Origin: Gnetum montanum
Taxonomy: Eukaryota > Streptophyta > Gnetopsida > Gnetales > Gnetaceae
DNA: 35,582 nucleotides
Direction: 5' to 3'
NCBI GenBank assembly: GCA_015680685.1
Contig: MNCI01026484.1
Location: 1,793 to 37,374 of the forward strand
Made by a program: the position numbers and the translations under genes. Each line of letters starts with the position of its first letter. Position 1 is the first letter of the stretch. Positions 1-12,157 of this stretch are shown here, piece by piece. The notes under the pieces are model-generated. The model had not been told where the DNA came from. It worked only from the letters and a program-made list of their open reading frames with translations, and made no database searches.

Positions 1-250
1 TTATCATGAATCAATTTTAAAAACTCTTTCCTTGCATCTTATGAAAATTCTAAATAATATAGAGATAGATATTATGCTAAAATGTTTTGTAATTACCAAG
101 AGGAATTAAACTTGAGATCTAGCATAATCTAAATTCTAAAATATCAAAAATTGTTGATTTAGGAATTGAACCTATAACTTGTGAATATACATATTTTATT
201 GATTTTTAATAATGATCATTAAGAGAATTGAACTCATGACACATTGTTGT

Positions 251-299
<49 letters not shown>

Positions 300-2690
300 T
301 TTAAAAAGAAAGAAAGAAAGCAAACAGTTCCCAAGAAAGAGTCGCTTATAAGAAATCATCCATTATCCTTTATTCCACCTACAAATAGGGAGAGGAGGAG
401 AGGAATAAAACACACAAGGAAAAGTAGCTGGACAAAAAAAAAGAAATACATCAGCAAGTAGTGTGGCTTGGAAGGGACAAAAGACTACGGTTGCTATAGT
501 AGATAGTAGGGAGAAAAAAAACAAGTGTTGCATAGCAATCCAATATTTTGATAATTCCTCCTAGTAAGTAAGATATATAAGCAAGGAGGTAAATTTATCC
601 ATCTATATTATGTTTGATAATGGACAATAAGGGTTGATTTTCTCAACTTCTTTCTTCTTGCTTGCCTAACCACCTTCACAATGCTTGTATGAAATTATCA
701 AGATTATTGTTGTAAGCTTAGATTATTAAAATCTTTATTGCTTTTCTAGATCTCTCCACCCATCCTTTTCACTCTCACATCTAAATGACTTATATGAGAG
801 TTGTTTCTGTAACAACTTAGAAACACCCATAACGATTTGAGCATTTTGACAAAAGATTGCCAACAGGGGCCAAGGATCCTTGATATGAGGATTCATACCA
901 CCGATAGAAAGTGAAAGTATCCTTGGGCCCATGGATAATTGTGAATGTTTTAGAATTGTTGAATTCTTAGGTTTTGATTGGAACTTGGTTGATGAACCCT
1001 CCCTCTTTGAATGCATAAATATTAGATCTAAATCTTGAATTATAATTTTTTTTCTATGCCTTTTCAAGTTTGATTTTGATATCTTTTTATAAGTTGATGG
1101 CGTGGGGGAAAACTTAGGATGTTAATTTATGGTTATGATCTATCTACTCTCTATTGTTGAACATATGAATTGCTTGATTAAATGATTAATGGTCAAATGG
1201 TTACGAGAGTTAAATTCAGATGGTCTTGTTTTGTGTGTTGCTAGAAATTATAAAATATTATTATTTGATTAAACAAATTTGAGATTATTAATTTATTTTC
1301 TTTTGTGGTAATTTCTTTGGTTTACAAATGTGTAAATGATCCTAATTAGATATTTCTTTTTTAGGTTGAATAAAAAAGTTTGATTTTTTTAATCTAATGA
1401 ATCTTGCATAGATATTTTACTATGGCAATTTCTTCTAAAATTATCTCTTAATTCTTGAAATTAATACTAATTGACCTATTTTAGAGCTAGATCTTGGAAC
1501 TACTGATTTTGTTTTAATTTTATATGTTAATGTTACTTTGGTTGTTGTAGAAAGAAAGCCACCTATGCATTTTCTTCTTTCAACTAGCTTTCTTTTTGGG
1601 GTCTTTGAGTGTTAGCTCTTGCTCCCTATGAATGGGTATTAGAGCATCAATAATTTTTTCTTCTTCAACTTTAGGTTAAAATTAAGCTTGGAATACATCA
1701 AGTTTCAAGATATTTGTGAGTGTTTTCATTGTTCAATTCTAGTATTACACGAATGCTAGTGTAGAAATTGGTCTTTTTAATTAATTTCATACCAAAATTT
1801 ATTCGTTCATGGATATTGTCTATATTCTATTCTAGATTCTAGCCCAAGATCTAGTTTACTATTGGTGTTCCTTCTTTCATAATCTTTTATTATTTTTTAA
1901 TGATTGGTTAGAGATTTATATGACATGAATACAATGCTCTACCTTCATTTTAGACTAAGATAGTCTTCTGTACACATTTTGGTTGTAATTTTGTTTTTAT
2001 CCCCAACCCCATGCTAAGATTTGTACCACTTTAACAATCTCTCCATCTAAAATTTAGGACCTCTAGGACGTGGTTTCCATAGCCAAATAATGGCTGACAC
2101 ATTTTGTTAGAAATAGACAATGGCTAATGTTCAAAAGCAATTGATACCTAAATTGTAAATACTTGCAAATAATCATAGTAAAGAAAAATTGTTTGATGAT
2201 ATCAGAATTAGAACAAAAAAATATACTACATGTCTGCAAAACTTCCCTATTTCAAGATTGATATTGAGAACATAAATTCTAGTGAACACCAATTGCTGAT
2301 TCCATGGTAGAAGTTGAAAATGCATCATCATTGTCCATCTCGTTGTTATTTCATTGGGCATTGTCTAAAACATAGGAAACTGAAGCTTATTACACTTACT
2401 GGGCCTAGGACGTCTCCACAAGTATAGGGGGAAAATGTGCAACAATGCTCTTACATTTAAATAAAATTTCACATTAACAATGAATATGAACAATCAAAAA
2501 GAGGAACCTAAAAAGTAAAAACTATCCTGTTTCACATCGTGTAGAAGAAATATTGGATGAAACAAGTGTAGCAGCATGATATTAAAGAGATAACCATTCA
2601 TTGTCTCATATTTAATCTTAAGAAGAAAATTAAATTTGATTTTTAAGTATTAATTAAATTTTTAACACTGTTTATTTTCATTTTTTAAAT
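1..2690. other. Unassigned AT-rich DNA
   Basis: No coding frame longer than about 110 codons is present, and none of the translations resembles a known family. Apart from the GA microsatellite listed separately, I see only AT-rich, CpG-poor sequence with short homopolymers. It may be old, unrecognisable repeat. Confidence 0.6.
253..297. repeat. (AG)n dinucleotide microsatellite
   Basis: About 22 perfect AG units without interruption. The Arg-Glu-rich frame that runs through it comes from the repeat and is not a gene. Confidence 0.98.
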
Positions 2691-2761
2691 AGATGGCTCG
2701 TCAAATAGATCCTGCTTGTGAACATGTTGATTTCCAAGATCCTATTAAAAATGATTCACTT

Positions 2762-2958
2762 AAAATTATATTCAAATATTGTGGTAATAAAATTGATTCT
2801 AGGATGAATATGATGAAATATCATCTTGCAAAGATTCCAAGGCATGATATTGCTATTTGTCCAAATATGCCTCTTCAAGTTGAAGAACCAATAAAAAACT
2901 TATCTAATGCAAAGGGAAAGCAAGAAAGAAAAACAGGTTACTCTTAAGAATTTTCTTG
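2762..2958 (+). repeat. Left arm of exact 197-bp inverted duplication inside the hAT gene
   Basis: The sequence from 2762 to 2958 is repeated exactly, reverse complemented, at 2988-3184. It ends directly against the single N at 2959. It encodes the BED-finger exon, so the second copy is a mirror of transposase sequence. Confidence 0.95.
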
Positions 2959-2987
2959 NTCACCTGCCTTTTGAATTTGAAACTCCA

Positions 2988-3184
2988 CAAGAAAATTCTT
3001 AAGAGTAACCTGTTTTTCTTTCTTGCTTTCCCTTTGCATTAGATAAGTTTTTTATTGGTTCTTCAACTTGAAGAGGCATATTTGGACAAATAGCAATATC
3101 ATGCCTTGGAATCTTTGCAAGATGATATTTCATCATATTCATCCTAGAATCAATTTTATTACCACAATATTTGAATATAATTTT
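2988..3184 (-). repeat. Right arm of the 197-bp inverted duplication (probable misoriented contig 2960-3184)
   Basis: This arm lies in a 225-bp contig bounded by single Ns at 2959 and 3185. Flipping that contig makes its first 197 bp coincide with the end of the left contig and adds about 28 bp of new sequence. That is the pattern of an unmerged overlap placed in the wrong orientation. The long minus-strand open frame across 2999-3361 is a by-product. Confidence 0.85.
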
Positions 3185-5949
3185 NATATTTCTTCTTCTA
3201 TTCCTATTCATCCTACTATTGGTTCTTCTAGTTATCAGCCAACACATGGATGACTTGTTGGTGTTACTCCACCACGCACAAGGCCTAGTGCACAACAAAC
3301 TATTTATGCTAGCTTTAAAGTGAATCAAGATAATGTTAAACAAACACAAAAAGTGTGGCACAGGTATCTTAGAAAATTTTAATGTTTAAATTATTTCTTA
3401 GAAATAAGAAATTTGTTAACTAAAAATTTAGTTTTCTTTGATCTTGAACAAAATTGTTTTTTATATAGTACTACACTAATTGCGATTGTGCTTATTGCTT
3501 GTAGGTGTTTTATACTAATGGGTTGACATTGCTTATATTTACTGGTCCTTTTTTTCAATGTGCATGTAAGATGATTGTACAGTGTGGACCTGGAAACTAT
3601 AATTCACCTTCATATCATTGCATGAGGACATCTTTGCTACAAGAATATAAGGATGACATTGCTACAATGATGGAAGAGAAAAAGAAAGCTTGGGATAAGT
3701 CAGGTTGTAGCATCATGTGTGATGGTTGGACAAATCAAAGAAATAGGACCCTTTTGAATATCATGGCGGGATCAACAAATGGTACTATATTTTTAAATTC
3801 CATTAATGCATAAGTGAAAAATCATGAATATTTGTATGAGGTTTTTAAAAATGCTATAGAAGACATGGGACCTAAAGGTAGTCCAGGTAAAAACTGTCAA
3901 AATTTATGTATTTCTCATTTTTAGATTTATTTGTATTGGTATACATTTCTATTATTTAATTTAAATCTTTTATGTTCTTTAGGTTATCATTGATAATGCT
4001 AGTGCCTTCAAATCAGCAGGAGTATTATTGATGAGTAAATATAAACACATGTACTAGACGCCATGTGCTGCACATTGCATTGATATTTTGTTAGAAGATT
4101 TGGTTACTAAATTGCCATGGGTGTCTGATTGGTTTCTTTAATTGTTTAATTGTTTGTTAGATGGATTTTACACATTTTAAAGATTATTATGCTATTTACT
4201 AATTTTCAAGTGATACAAAAAGCAAAATTTGTATCAAAATTTATTTATGGTCATCACCTTTTACATTATCTTTTGCTCAAGTTTTCAAATGCAAAAGAAA
4301 TATTGCAGTTAGGGACAACTCATTTTGCTAGTAATTTCATATTATTGGGAAGCATAATTGAACATGGATGTGCTTTGATGAGTATATTTGATTGCTCAAC
4401 ATGGAGATTTGGATAAAAATTTTGAAGTCTTTAAAAAGTTGAATGAGGCAAATGTTGTAGCTTTTATTGTTTATGACATAGTTGAAGCACTAGGAAAATT
4501 TTGGTACAAGGTAAATGTACGATTAAGGTATATTTTTCAAAGTTTTTATTGAATATTTGTGATTTTCATATATTTAACTTTTTATTTTTACTCTACATTG
4601 TTATGCATGATTAGGTTGTTAGGCCATTGGTGAAGGCTCTTCAAATTGTGGATGGAGATAAACCTTCAATGGCTTGTATCTATGAGGCTATGGATAGAGC
4701 AAAGTTAGCCATTCTGTCTTTTTTGAAAGGAAATAAATTAGAGCCTAGGTATTCAACAATTTCAAAGATAATTAATGAAAGGTGAGCTACTTATATCATG
4801 ATACATATTTTATTTATAACTATTTTAAAATCATATTTTAATATTTTATGATTAATTATTAGCTTGTAGATGGAATAAGATTCACAATATTTTGCATTCT
4901 GCTCCACATATTCTTAATCCCTTATTTGGATTTGGAAACCTTCTTGATAAGAAAGAAGATTATGAATGAAAATATGATTTGCAAAAGTTACTAGACAAAT
5001 TTATCCTTGATATTGATAGAGTGTAGCTATAATGCTCCAACTTGAGAAGTACAAACTAAGATAGGCATCCAATTAAGTAGAGAAGTTGCAAGTAAGGCAA
5101 GAAATTCATTTACACCAAGTAATTAAAAATTTTATGTTAAATTAAAAATTTTGATATGGCATTAGCACAATACTAATTTAATTTTTTATATTTTCCTTCT
5201 ACATAGTACAATGGGGGGATAACTTTGTAATAGATACATTAGAACAACAAAATCTTGCTAAGTGCATTGGTTCTCAACCATGCCATGCATCAGGTAAGTT
5301 GTATTTTAATTTTATTTTCAATTTGGTTATTTTTAAATTTTAGAAATGTTTTTTATAAGTTATGTTTTTCAACATGTGAGCAAAATTGGAGTGTATTTGA
5401 ACATATACACTCTAAAAAGCGTGACAAGTTAACATCTTAGTGGCTAAGTGATTTAGTGTATGTACATTACAACTTGAAAGCTTATTTGAAAGAGCTGGGA
5501 ATGGTTAATTAGGATGACTTGGATATAGATGATATTCATCCCTCTTTGCCTACCATAGAATGGGTTGGTGATGAGCTTGTTAATGATGATGATTAAGTTG
5601 AAGTTGATCCTTCAAATGATCTAGATGACTTCTTTGATGACATGCCTCTTTTTATAATTTTTACTTGATGTCATGCTTGAGTAGATGCATTACTTGTGGT
5701 GAGACTAATGTGATCTTAAGCAATTCATCATGGAAATGAATGTCAAGATTTGAATGAGGTAGATGCATCTAATTTACTTGTGGAAGAGCAAGTTTGATAT
5801 CCTTTTGATATTTATTTAGAATCACATGATGAGCAAGGATTAGAAAATCCTAATGATAGCATTTATCAAAGTAAAACAAAAAAAAAGAGGCATAGAAAAA
5901 GTACTAGTTTTAGCAATCCTAGAATACAATGTTGTATGGATTGCATATT

Positions 5950-7800
5950 TTTAGTTCTCTCTTAAATAGGAGTCTCTGTTTTTGTGTTCTTTCTTTTTTA
6001 TTTTTCACAAAAAGTAACAATATTTTAGAACTAAAAATATGTATAAGAAGATACGAGATTGTGTTTTATACATTGCCATATATTGGTTTTAAATAGTTCA
6101 AGTTGCTTTTAGAGCTTTTCTTAACTTGTGATTAAGTTTGATAGTTTTTTCACAATAATTAAACATCCATCCTTAATGAATCTCATTCTATTGTAGTGCA
6201 ATTAACTAGCAATTTATTGAATTTTTTAATAAAGTATTTAATATGCATTTCCTTAGTCAAATTTACCTATTTAGAGTTTTTGCAAAGTTTGTGTGTATGT
6301 GCCACTATAAGGTTTTGTTGGTCATGACACCTATTCATGGGTTAAGTGTGAATGCACAAGAATTTCTTCGTTGGAATTTTGATTATTGCAAGTTCACAAT
6401 AACTTTTTTGTGGTTGCAATCTTGTTATGAGTTGCAATGAATCCTTATAATAAAAAAATATTAATTTGCAAGAGTAGCGTGAGAGCGAGCACAAGTTGGA
6501 CATTAGGGAGAGTTTGAGAACTTGTTTATGTCACAAATTTTTCAAGACTTCTATGATGTTGTACAACCACATCTTATAATAGCAATAGCTTCCTAAAACT
6601 CATGACAAACCTAGTACATATCTTATCATAAATTTTTAATATATGATATTCACTTGTTTATATTAGATGATTTACAAGACTGAAATTTTTCAAAAAAATT
6701 GAGCAAATGCTCTAATATTTCCATTGATGTTTCCTGCGAGATGAAATGAGCAGCGCCTTCAATAATAACTATTTTAAGGTATGGAAAAAAAGTATTCAAA
6801 CCACTATCTAGTATGTATTATGTAACTCTTCTCTCCTAGTGTATTGTATAACACATCTTGGTCTCCGATTATGAATTTGGTATGGACTTAGTTTTGCTCT
6901 AGTCCATGGTTCTATTAGCTCCTAGTTCCTTAATAAAAATATAATTACAACACCAAAGAAAAAAAAAGTGTTAAACCTAAATAATATAGAATCTTATGTT
7001 TTGCTTTTAATAAGTTTGGACTCTTGAACATGGATGTATTCAACTATTCGTAAACTCCAACAGAAAAACCTACCAAATTTGGACAAAAATGCATTCAAAA
7101 CTGAGAACCAATAAAAATATAATCAAACTACTATTCCTAAGAATTTATTGCACTAGGGATGATTTTTCAAAATTTTAAAACCTAAGTAGCTTTATTAAGT
7201 TTTTGTTCTAGTTGATTAGTCTTAGTCATTGCTATGAATTGTATCTATGAGTTTTGCTACTGTAAAATTGTGTTAAGACAACAGTCATGTTCACTCCCAT
7301 GCTTCTTAAATAAATACCAATTAGGTGTTTGAATTTTAGTGCACTAATAATCAATAAAATGTCATTCTTATCATTGTAGTAGCCTATACCATTACTCTTA
7401 AATTTTCTAAATTGAAATGATATGTTAAGCCTTAGTCTTGCTTTTTATTACTAGTTTTTTCACTTCTTACAGCAATGTTAATTGAAGTTTGGAAGTAGTT
7501 TCCATCTTTTAGTGTTGCTTGTCATTTCAATTCATGCCTTTCAGTTACGATTTGTACTACATGTACATGGAATGCAATCAAATCCTTTTATTAACATTAT
7601 GTAGTTAAAGTAGGCTTATTAAAATTATGTAGTAAAAGCAAAGGAAGACTTCTTATTAGAGTGGACTTTTGTTTAACCCAACTTGTATTTTAATGAACTT
7701 ATATACTTTGAGTTTTCAGTTACATGAATCTGAATTTTTGTATATTTAACTATATTTATAATTATTTTAAATTTTTTGACTGACTATTTGACCTATTATT
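5950..7800. other. Unassigned AT-rich DNA
   Basis: Very low CpG, no open frame of note and no recognisable element. It may include the 3' end of the hAT element, but I could not find matching terminal repeats. Confidence 0.55.
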
Positions 7801-9130
7801 TGAGGACTAGCTGACTCCTAGAGATGCCGACAACTTAAACACTGTTGATAACGCAGGGAGTAACGGAAGGATCTTTTTGGGTAAGCTTCGTGCGATAGCC
7901 CACAAAGCACTCATCACTAAGCGATTTCTGCCGGTGGCTCTATCCGGCAAATCATGCATAAACCCATCATAAGCACTTGAAATCCTCTTCATGCACATCT
8001 TAATAGGCAGATCCGACAAGCTTAACGTCGAAACAAAATCCCCAATCACAGGGATGGCAACGCAGTCGGAGATCTTAGAAACGAGCACCATGAGAAGCTT
8101 GTTAATGTCTCAAAATGTGTCCCTAGCAAAAGCACGCCAGATAACAATGAATGACATCTATCGGAACACTGTACTAAGATCCACAGCCACGGCTCTGCAG
8201 GCGCTACAATGCTCTCTCGGATCGCTCTGTAGGATTCTACCTCAAGGAGGTTTCATCTAATTTCTAGATGAGAAATCCTTTGAAATAGGCATGCTAGCGC
8301 GGAGGAGAACCAGGACCTATTGTGGCAGAGTTAGGTTGAGAAATTGCAGTCAATGTGCCGGCCACTAAGACTAACAGCAATAATAGCAATAATGGCGCAA
8401 AACCTTCACCTGCAAATTTTGTCGCCTATTATGGAGTTTCGTTGCTGGGAGTCTGGGACTAAACCTTCTTCACTACCGCTTGGAAAACTTTACCATGCAT
8501 AACGTCACGGAGGTTGAGGTGTATGCCTGCGTACTCTTGGACTCTTCCCACTACACCCCACCGCATGCGTTGACACTATGATGACTTGCTATTCTATTCC
8601 TGGATTCTGCCAGTTTTCAGAATTCTTAAATTCTAACCCTAAATTGCGATGCAAACGTGAAGCACTTCTTCGTGGCTTTTCAGTTTTCAGCTATTGTTAT
8701 CATTTTTTTTCTGCAACTAAAATTTAATGCCAGGGCTGGTTGAGCTGCCAAAAACAAATTATAAACATAGACTTTGATTGTAAGTATATTTTTAAAATGC
8801 CTTATAAGTATGTTATCGCCAACTTTCTGTTTTTATATCTAGAACTTGTATATAGATGGCTTTATCTGAGTGTATTCTGCAACAAGGTAACCTTGAAAAC
8901 GCGTACACTTAGGATCACACTGTTCTTACAAGTTAAGACGAGATACGCGACCTTTGCAAAGGCTTTAACACTTATCCACATCGTAGAACAATTACGCTTT
9001 GAAGGAAACTGCCGCGAAGCCTAGGAATAGCCTTCTTTACTTTTAGGTGAACGAACGCGTTCAGCGCAGCCATAGAAGACGGAGCAGAGCACGGGGGCGG
9101 GGCCGAGCGACCCAACCTTGTAGACGCGTT
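7800..9130. other. CpG-retaining, GC-richer island
   Basis: Composition changes sharply here. I count about 30 CpG dinucleotides in 7801-8580, whereas neighbouring kilobases have only a handful. A GC-rich run with several CpGs near 9055-9130 continues the trend. In plants, lasting CpG suggests sequence that has escaped methylation-driven decay: a genic or promoter region, or a recent arrival. No known family was recognised. Confidence 0.6.
7807..8091 (-). CDS. Unidentified 94-codon open frame in the CpG-rich island
   Basis: The frame starts at an ATG at 8091-8089, has an in-frame TGA a few codons upstream, and ends at a stop near 7807. The translation begins MVLVSKISDCVAIPVIGD and ends with a hydrophobic, Leu- and Pro-rich stretch (KKILPLLPALSTVFKL). 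I do not recognise it. A second stop-free frame of 68 codons (8252-8049, same strand, different frame) overlaps its 5' end, so the two could be one gene broken by a frameshift. A + strand frame (7991-8260) is also open here, which leaves the coding strand uncertain. I see no clear splice signals. The composition supports a genic origin; the identity is unknown. Confidence 0.25.
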   Translation of the reverse strand: MVLVSKISDCVAIPVIGDFVSTLSLSDLPIKMCMKRISSAYDGFMHDLPDRATGRNRLVMSALWAIARSLPKKILPLLPALSTVFKLSASLGVS

Positions 9131-9359
9131 TCATAGAAACGAGACCTTGAGGAAGACATGTTCACATAGACCACATGATACTTGTTGAGATTTTACTAAG
9201 CTATGTTTGCTGGTTGTTGGCCATCGGTATTTTGCTAAGATTCACCATGCATGTCGCCATTTTCGATCCTGCATATGCAACTCGTGCTCAAGAGCAGTCA
9301 ACCAGAACTTGCTGTTTTGAAGAAGGTTACTGTAATCATGCTGTTAGAGATAAGGCATG

Positions 9360-10550
9360 AATCTCATGCAAATCCAGAACGTTACCATTTTACTTCAGCT
9401 TTATTCTAATCACTCTTAAACTAAACTACAGTTGACTAGAAGCTAGCTGGCAAGTTATGTAAGATGCCATATTTGAGGCTCAGCACGATTGGGAGTCCCG
9501 GGCTTAAAAGAGAAAATGGAAACAAATATTAATGAGATATTGTCAAAATATTCTTATAACCCTATGTCCAAGCAATCTAAGCTTTTGTATTAAATTAAGT
9601 AATTTGATAATTACATATTACCAAAGTATAGATCGAGTTCTATGTAACCTAGATAAGCATCCACAAAGTATGTGATGTCAAAAGGTTCAAGGGTATAGGG
9701 TATAGCATTCGTAATATTACAGTGGATACTAAGCATGGATGCCAATACACTAGCTTAAAAAAGTAAAGAAAATAATCTAGATCTATATCAAAATTCAACT
9801 TATTAACCATGGCCCCATGCTAGCATGGGAAATAGCTTGATGAATTCAGAAAGAAAGTTGTTAATATGTTAGGGTTAAAAGGCATGTATAAATTTTGGTA
9901 TTATATGAACTAGATCAAGCTATACGGGTTTTAGATTTGATGTCTGAAACTCCATAATAAAGTTTATATAATTTAACATTCATATCCATCTCTCTGCTTC
10001 ACACATTTCAAAACACCTGAGGTATTTTAGAGCTTATATCTTTTAAGAAGTTTTTGTTTGCAATGATATTGTAAGTGGCTTTCAAATCCTAGTGAATTTG
10101 AGACCATAAGTTTAATGTAGGTAATAAAACTTATGTGGAAAATAGAAGAAAGTAGTTTTATTGAAAAGTGGTATTGCTCATATTTAAGTAGTTTTAAAAA
10201 AAATTGAACTTGTAAAGTACAATTATCCCACAACCGTTATTAGCAATCCTTTTAGTTGTAATGACTTCACCTTCCTTTGCAAATTGTGGCTCTTGGCAAG
10301 CACCCAACTATGGTCATTTTAGAAAGCAAGAAACATTACACAATTCAGTTTTGATTCCATGTATCTATTAGGCAAACTTTGTCAATTGGTGATGAGGGAA
10401 GAAGTTTGTGAATAATTTTAAAAATCTAGCCATTATTTCTCTCTTAACATGATGCTTACATAGGTTAGTCATGGATGTTGAATGTCTAGAGATGATGAGT
10501 CCATGGATCCATGAATAGGAGGATGGGTTCCCATATATATGGGGGTGGGG
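9360..10550. other. Unassigned AT-rich DNA
   Basis: I see no coding frame, tRNA-like boxes, LTR ends or transposon protein motifs in this stretch. Confidence 0.55.
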
Positions 10551-10551
10551 T

Positions 10552-10700
10552 GTTGGAACTTGAAATAAGTAAAACATAGGTACACCCCAAGATATATAGT
10601 TCAATTAGAACTTTATATAACTTAGTATTTCCCAGTGGAATTGAACCCATGATCTAGAGCTTTCAAATCAAGTGTCTTACCACTAGGTTAACACCTCATT
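10552..10700 (-). mobile_element. tRNA-derived SINE-like copy, family 1 (copy 1)
   Basis: Read on the minus strand, it begins with a tRNA-like head. A box A-like TAACCTAGTGGTAAG lies at 10690-10676 and a box B-like GGTTCAATTCC at 10647-10637, with the spacing of a tRNA-type RNA polymerase III promoter. A body of about 80 bp follows and ends in ATCTTGGGGTGT...GTTCCAAC. The same head and body occur at 23890-24027, so this is a dispersed family and not a tRNA gene. The cloverleaf is degenerate. Flanking target duplications were not resolved. Confidence 0.65.
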
Positions 10701-10735
10701 ATTTGGATATATGAATATGAGCATATTACACCTAG

Positions 10736-10904
10736 GATTATCACCTAAATACTCAATGCTCATCTTCCCAAGTAGGATTCAGAAAGGTCAATAGATGAGC
10801 AAAATTCTAACCTCTTTGAGTGGTTGTACCCAGGCTTGAGCCCACGTCTTCTAACATGAGAAACAAGCACCTTACCATCACCAAGTAGACTACACCTCTC
10901 ACTG
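10736..10904 (-). mobile_element. tRNA-derived SINE-like copy, family 2 (copy 1)
   Basis: On the minus strand a tRNA-like head carries GGTGATGGTAAGGTGC and a box B-like GGGCTCAAGCCTGGG. The body includes GAGGTTAGAATTTTGCTCATC and then GATGAGCATTGAG. A second copy lies about 90 bp away (10995-11152) and an internally deleted copy at 23614-23720. Confidence 0.6.
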
Positions 10905-10994
10905 TCAAATCCAAAATACAATAGAAATGCAGGGTCCAATATGAATATGAGGATTCCTCTAGGTAAATGTCCATGGAATCAAACAAAACTAAAT

Positions 10995-11152
10995 GGATCA
11001 TTATCAAAAGGCTCAATGCTCATCTCACCACGTAGGGTTCTAGAATGGAAATGGATGAGTGAAAGCGTAACCTCTTTTGGCTAGCTGCACCCAAGCTTGA
11101 ACTCAAGTCTTACAACTTGAAAAATAGGCACCTTATCATCACTCCAAGTGAT
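10995..11152 (-). mobile_element. tRNA-derived SINE-like copy, family 2 (copy 2)
   Basis: Same orientation and plan as the copy at 10736-10904: head with GTGATGATAAGGTGCC, a box B-like GAGTTCAAGCTTGGG at about 11103-11089, then AGAGGTTACGC and a tail containing GATGAGCATTGAGCC. It lies directly beside the left end of the LTR element that starts at 11220. Confidence 0.6.
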
Positions 11153-11219
11153 ACACCCCAAATCAGACAAAGTCAAATAATTTGATAAATATGATAGGTG
11201 GTATTTGCAAAAGCATCAT

Positions 11220-12150
11220 TGATGAGCAGCGGGTACCCCCTATGCCCAACCATACTAATCACAAGCTTTCATGCATGATCTGGTCAAATTTTATTGATGG
11301 AACTAGTTGTGGCATTTAGATTGTTAAGCATTGATTGCAAGATGTTGTCTTCCCACTTATACTAGTGGTAGCTTTATCATGTATTGTTTAGTCCAAAGTA
11401 AGGAATATGATAGTTGATGTTGTTGTAGCCTTATGCTAAGCTTAATAATAATAGAGAAATTAATTATTTAACCTAATTAACAATAGAAAGATGGATTCTA
11501 AACTAGCCTAAGGGTGATGAGTGTCTATTCGTAGCTTCTTGTACATGTACTAAACCCACATATCCACTACTAGGATTACCAAGCATTATGCTACTGGGCA
11601 AACCAAGCAATAACCCTGCTAGGATTACCAAGTAAATATGTGTTTTTGCTCGAAACTAGTCATGCTCATTTCGTCAATTGATTAACATGCATGGAAATGC
11701 AAATATCAAGTACATGGAAAGTAAATTGCATAAAAAATAAATCTATTCTAGTTAATGTGCTACAATGAATTTGAATCAATCTTGATCTTATTGTCATTTG
11801 TGGAATGTGTCTAGGTACAATGCTACTCAAATAAGTCACCATACAACTAACTCAAATCCACACTACGGGCACTCATTGACTGCTTCCTAAAATCACAAAA
11901 TAAAATTGCAAGAGTCTAGCTACTAAACTAAGTAAAAGGTGCCTCATATGTAGCAAGAACTTGCATATTTACAGGCAAGAAAAGACATTGTGTAGATGCA
12001 TGCCTATCGACACAATGAACTAATGATTCATCATACCTCCATGAGTGATTAAAAACTCATTCCCAAGTTAACAAAATAGGACTGAGCTTCCTTTACAAAA
12101 ATTGGGAATGTATGGGATTATTGGCTAACTCTAAATACTAACTGACTCTA
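11220..12150 (-). repeat. 3' LTR of the gag-only element
   Basis: Left boundary is TG at 11220-11221, aligned with TG at 16828 in the other LTR. Shared blocks include GGGTACC, TGCCCAACCAT, CATGCATGATCTGGTCAAAT, GTTTAGTCCAAAGTAAG and GATAGTTGATGTTGTTG. Similarity is clear to about 12030 and fades after that, so the right end is approximate. Confidence 0.7.
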
Positions 12151-12157
12151 AGTGTCC

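Larger units (their letters stand above)
2693..5945 (+). pseudogene. Decayed hAT-superfamily transposase (BED finger, DUF659, dimerisation domain)
   Basis: This is a remnant of an autonomous hAT DNA transposon gene; the intact protein would bind the element ends and cut and paste it. The start at 2693 opens with MARQIDP and runs into a BED-type finger: YCG, then H-L-A-K-I-P and a final C. The first zinc Cys appears replaced by Phe. Downstream, in shifted frames, I read the DUF659 signatures CGPGNYNSPSYH (about 3580), GCSIMCDGWT (about 3705), IIDNAS (3986) and TPCAAHCID (4058). After these come VDGDKPS and YEAMDRAK (about 4650-4690), and a C-terminal block with NWSVFEHIHSKKRDK (about 5380) that belongs to the hAT dimerisation domain. 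A tail rich in Asp and Glu and then Lys and Arg ends near 5945. An intron at 4792-4869 splices in frame (AG|A TGG gives Arg-Trp). Several stops and frameshifts interrupt the gene, including TAG at 4055-4057 where Trp is expected, so it is not functional as assembled. No terminal inverted repeats were identified. Confidence 0.85.

Noticed and set aside
249-461. 70-codon frame rich in Arg and Glu
   Set aside because: Produced by the AG microsatellite; no family resemblance.
2393-2450. GC-richer stretch considered as the left terminal repeat of the hAT element
   Set aside because: No inverted partner was found downstream of 5945.
2999-3361. 120-codon minus-strand frame with a BED-like segment
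   Set aside because: It crosses the N at 3185, and its transposase part is the mirror copy of 2762-2958.
10630-10700. Functional tRNA gene
   Set aside because: Box A and B are present, but the acceptor stem does not pair and the same head occurs with a shared body elsewhere, so it is SINE-like.
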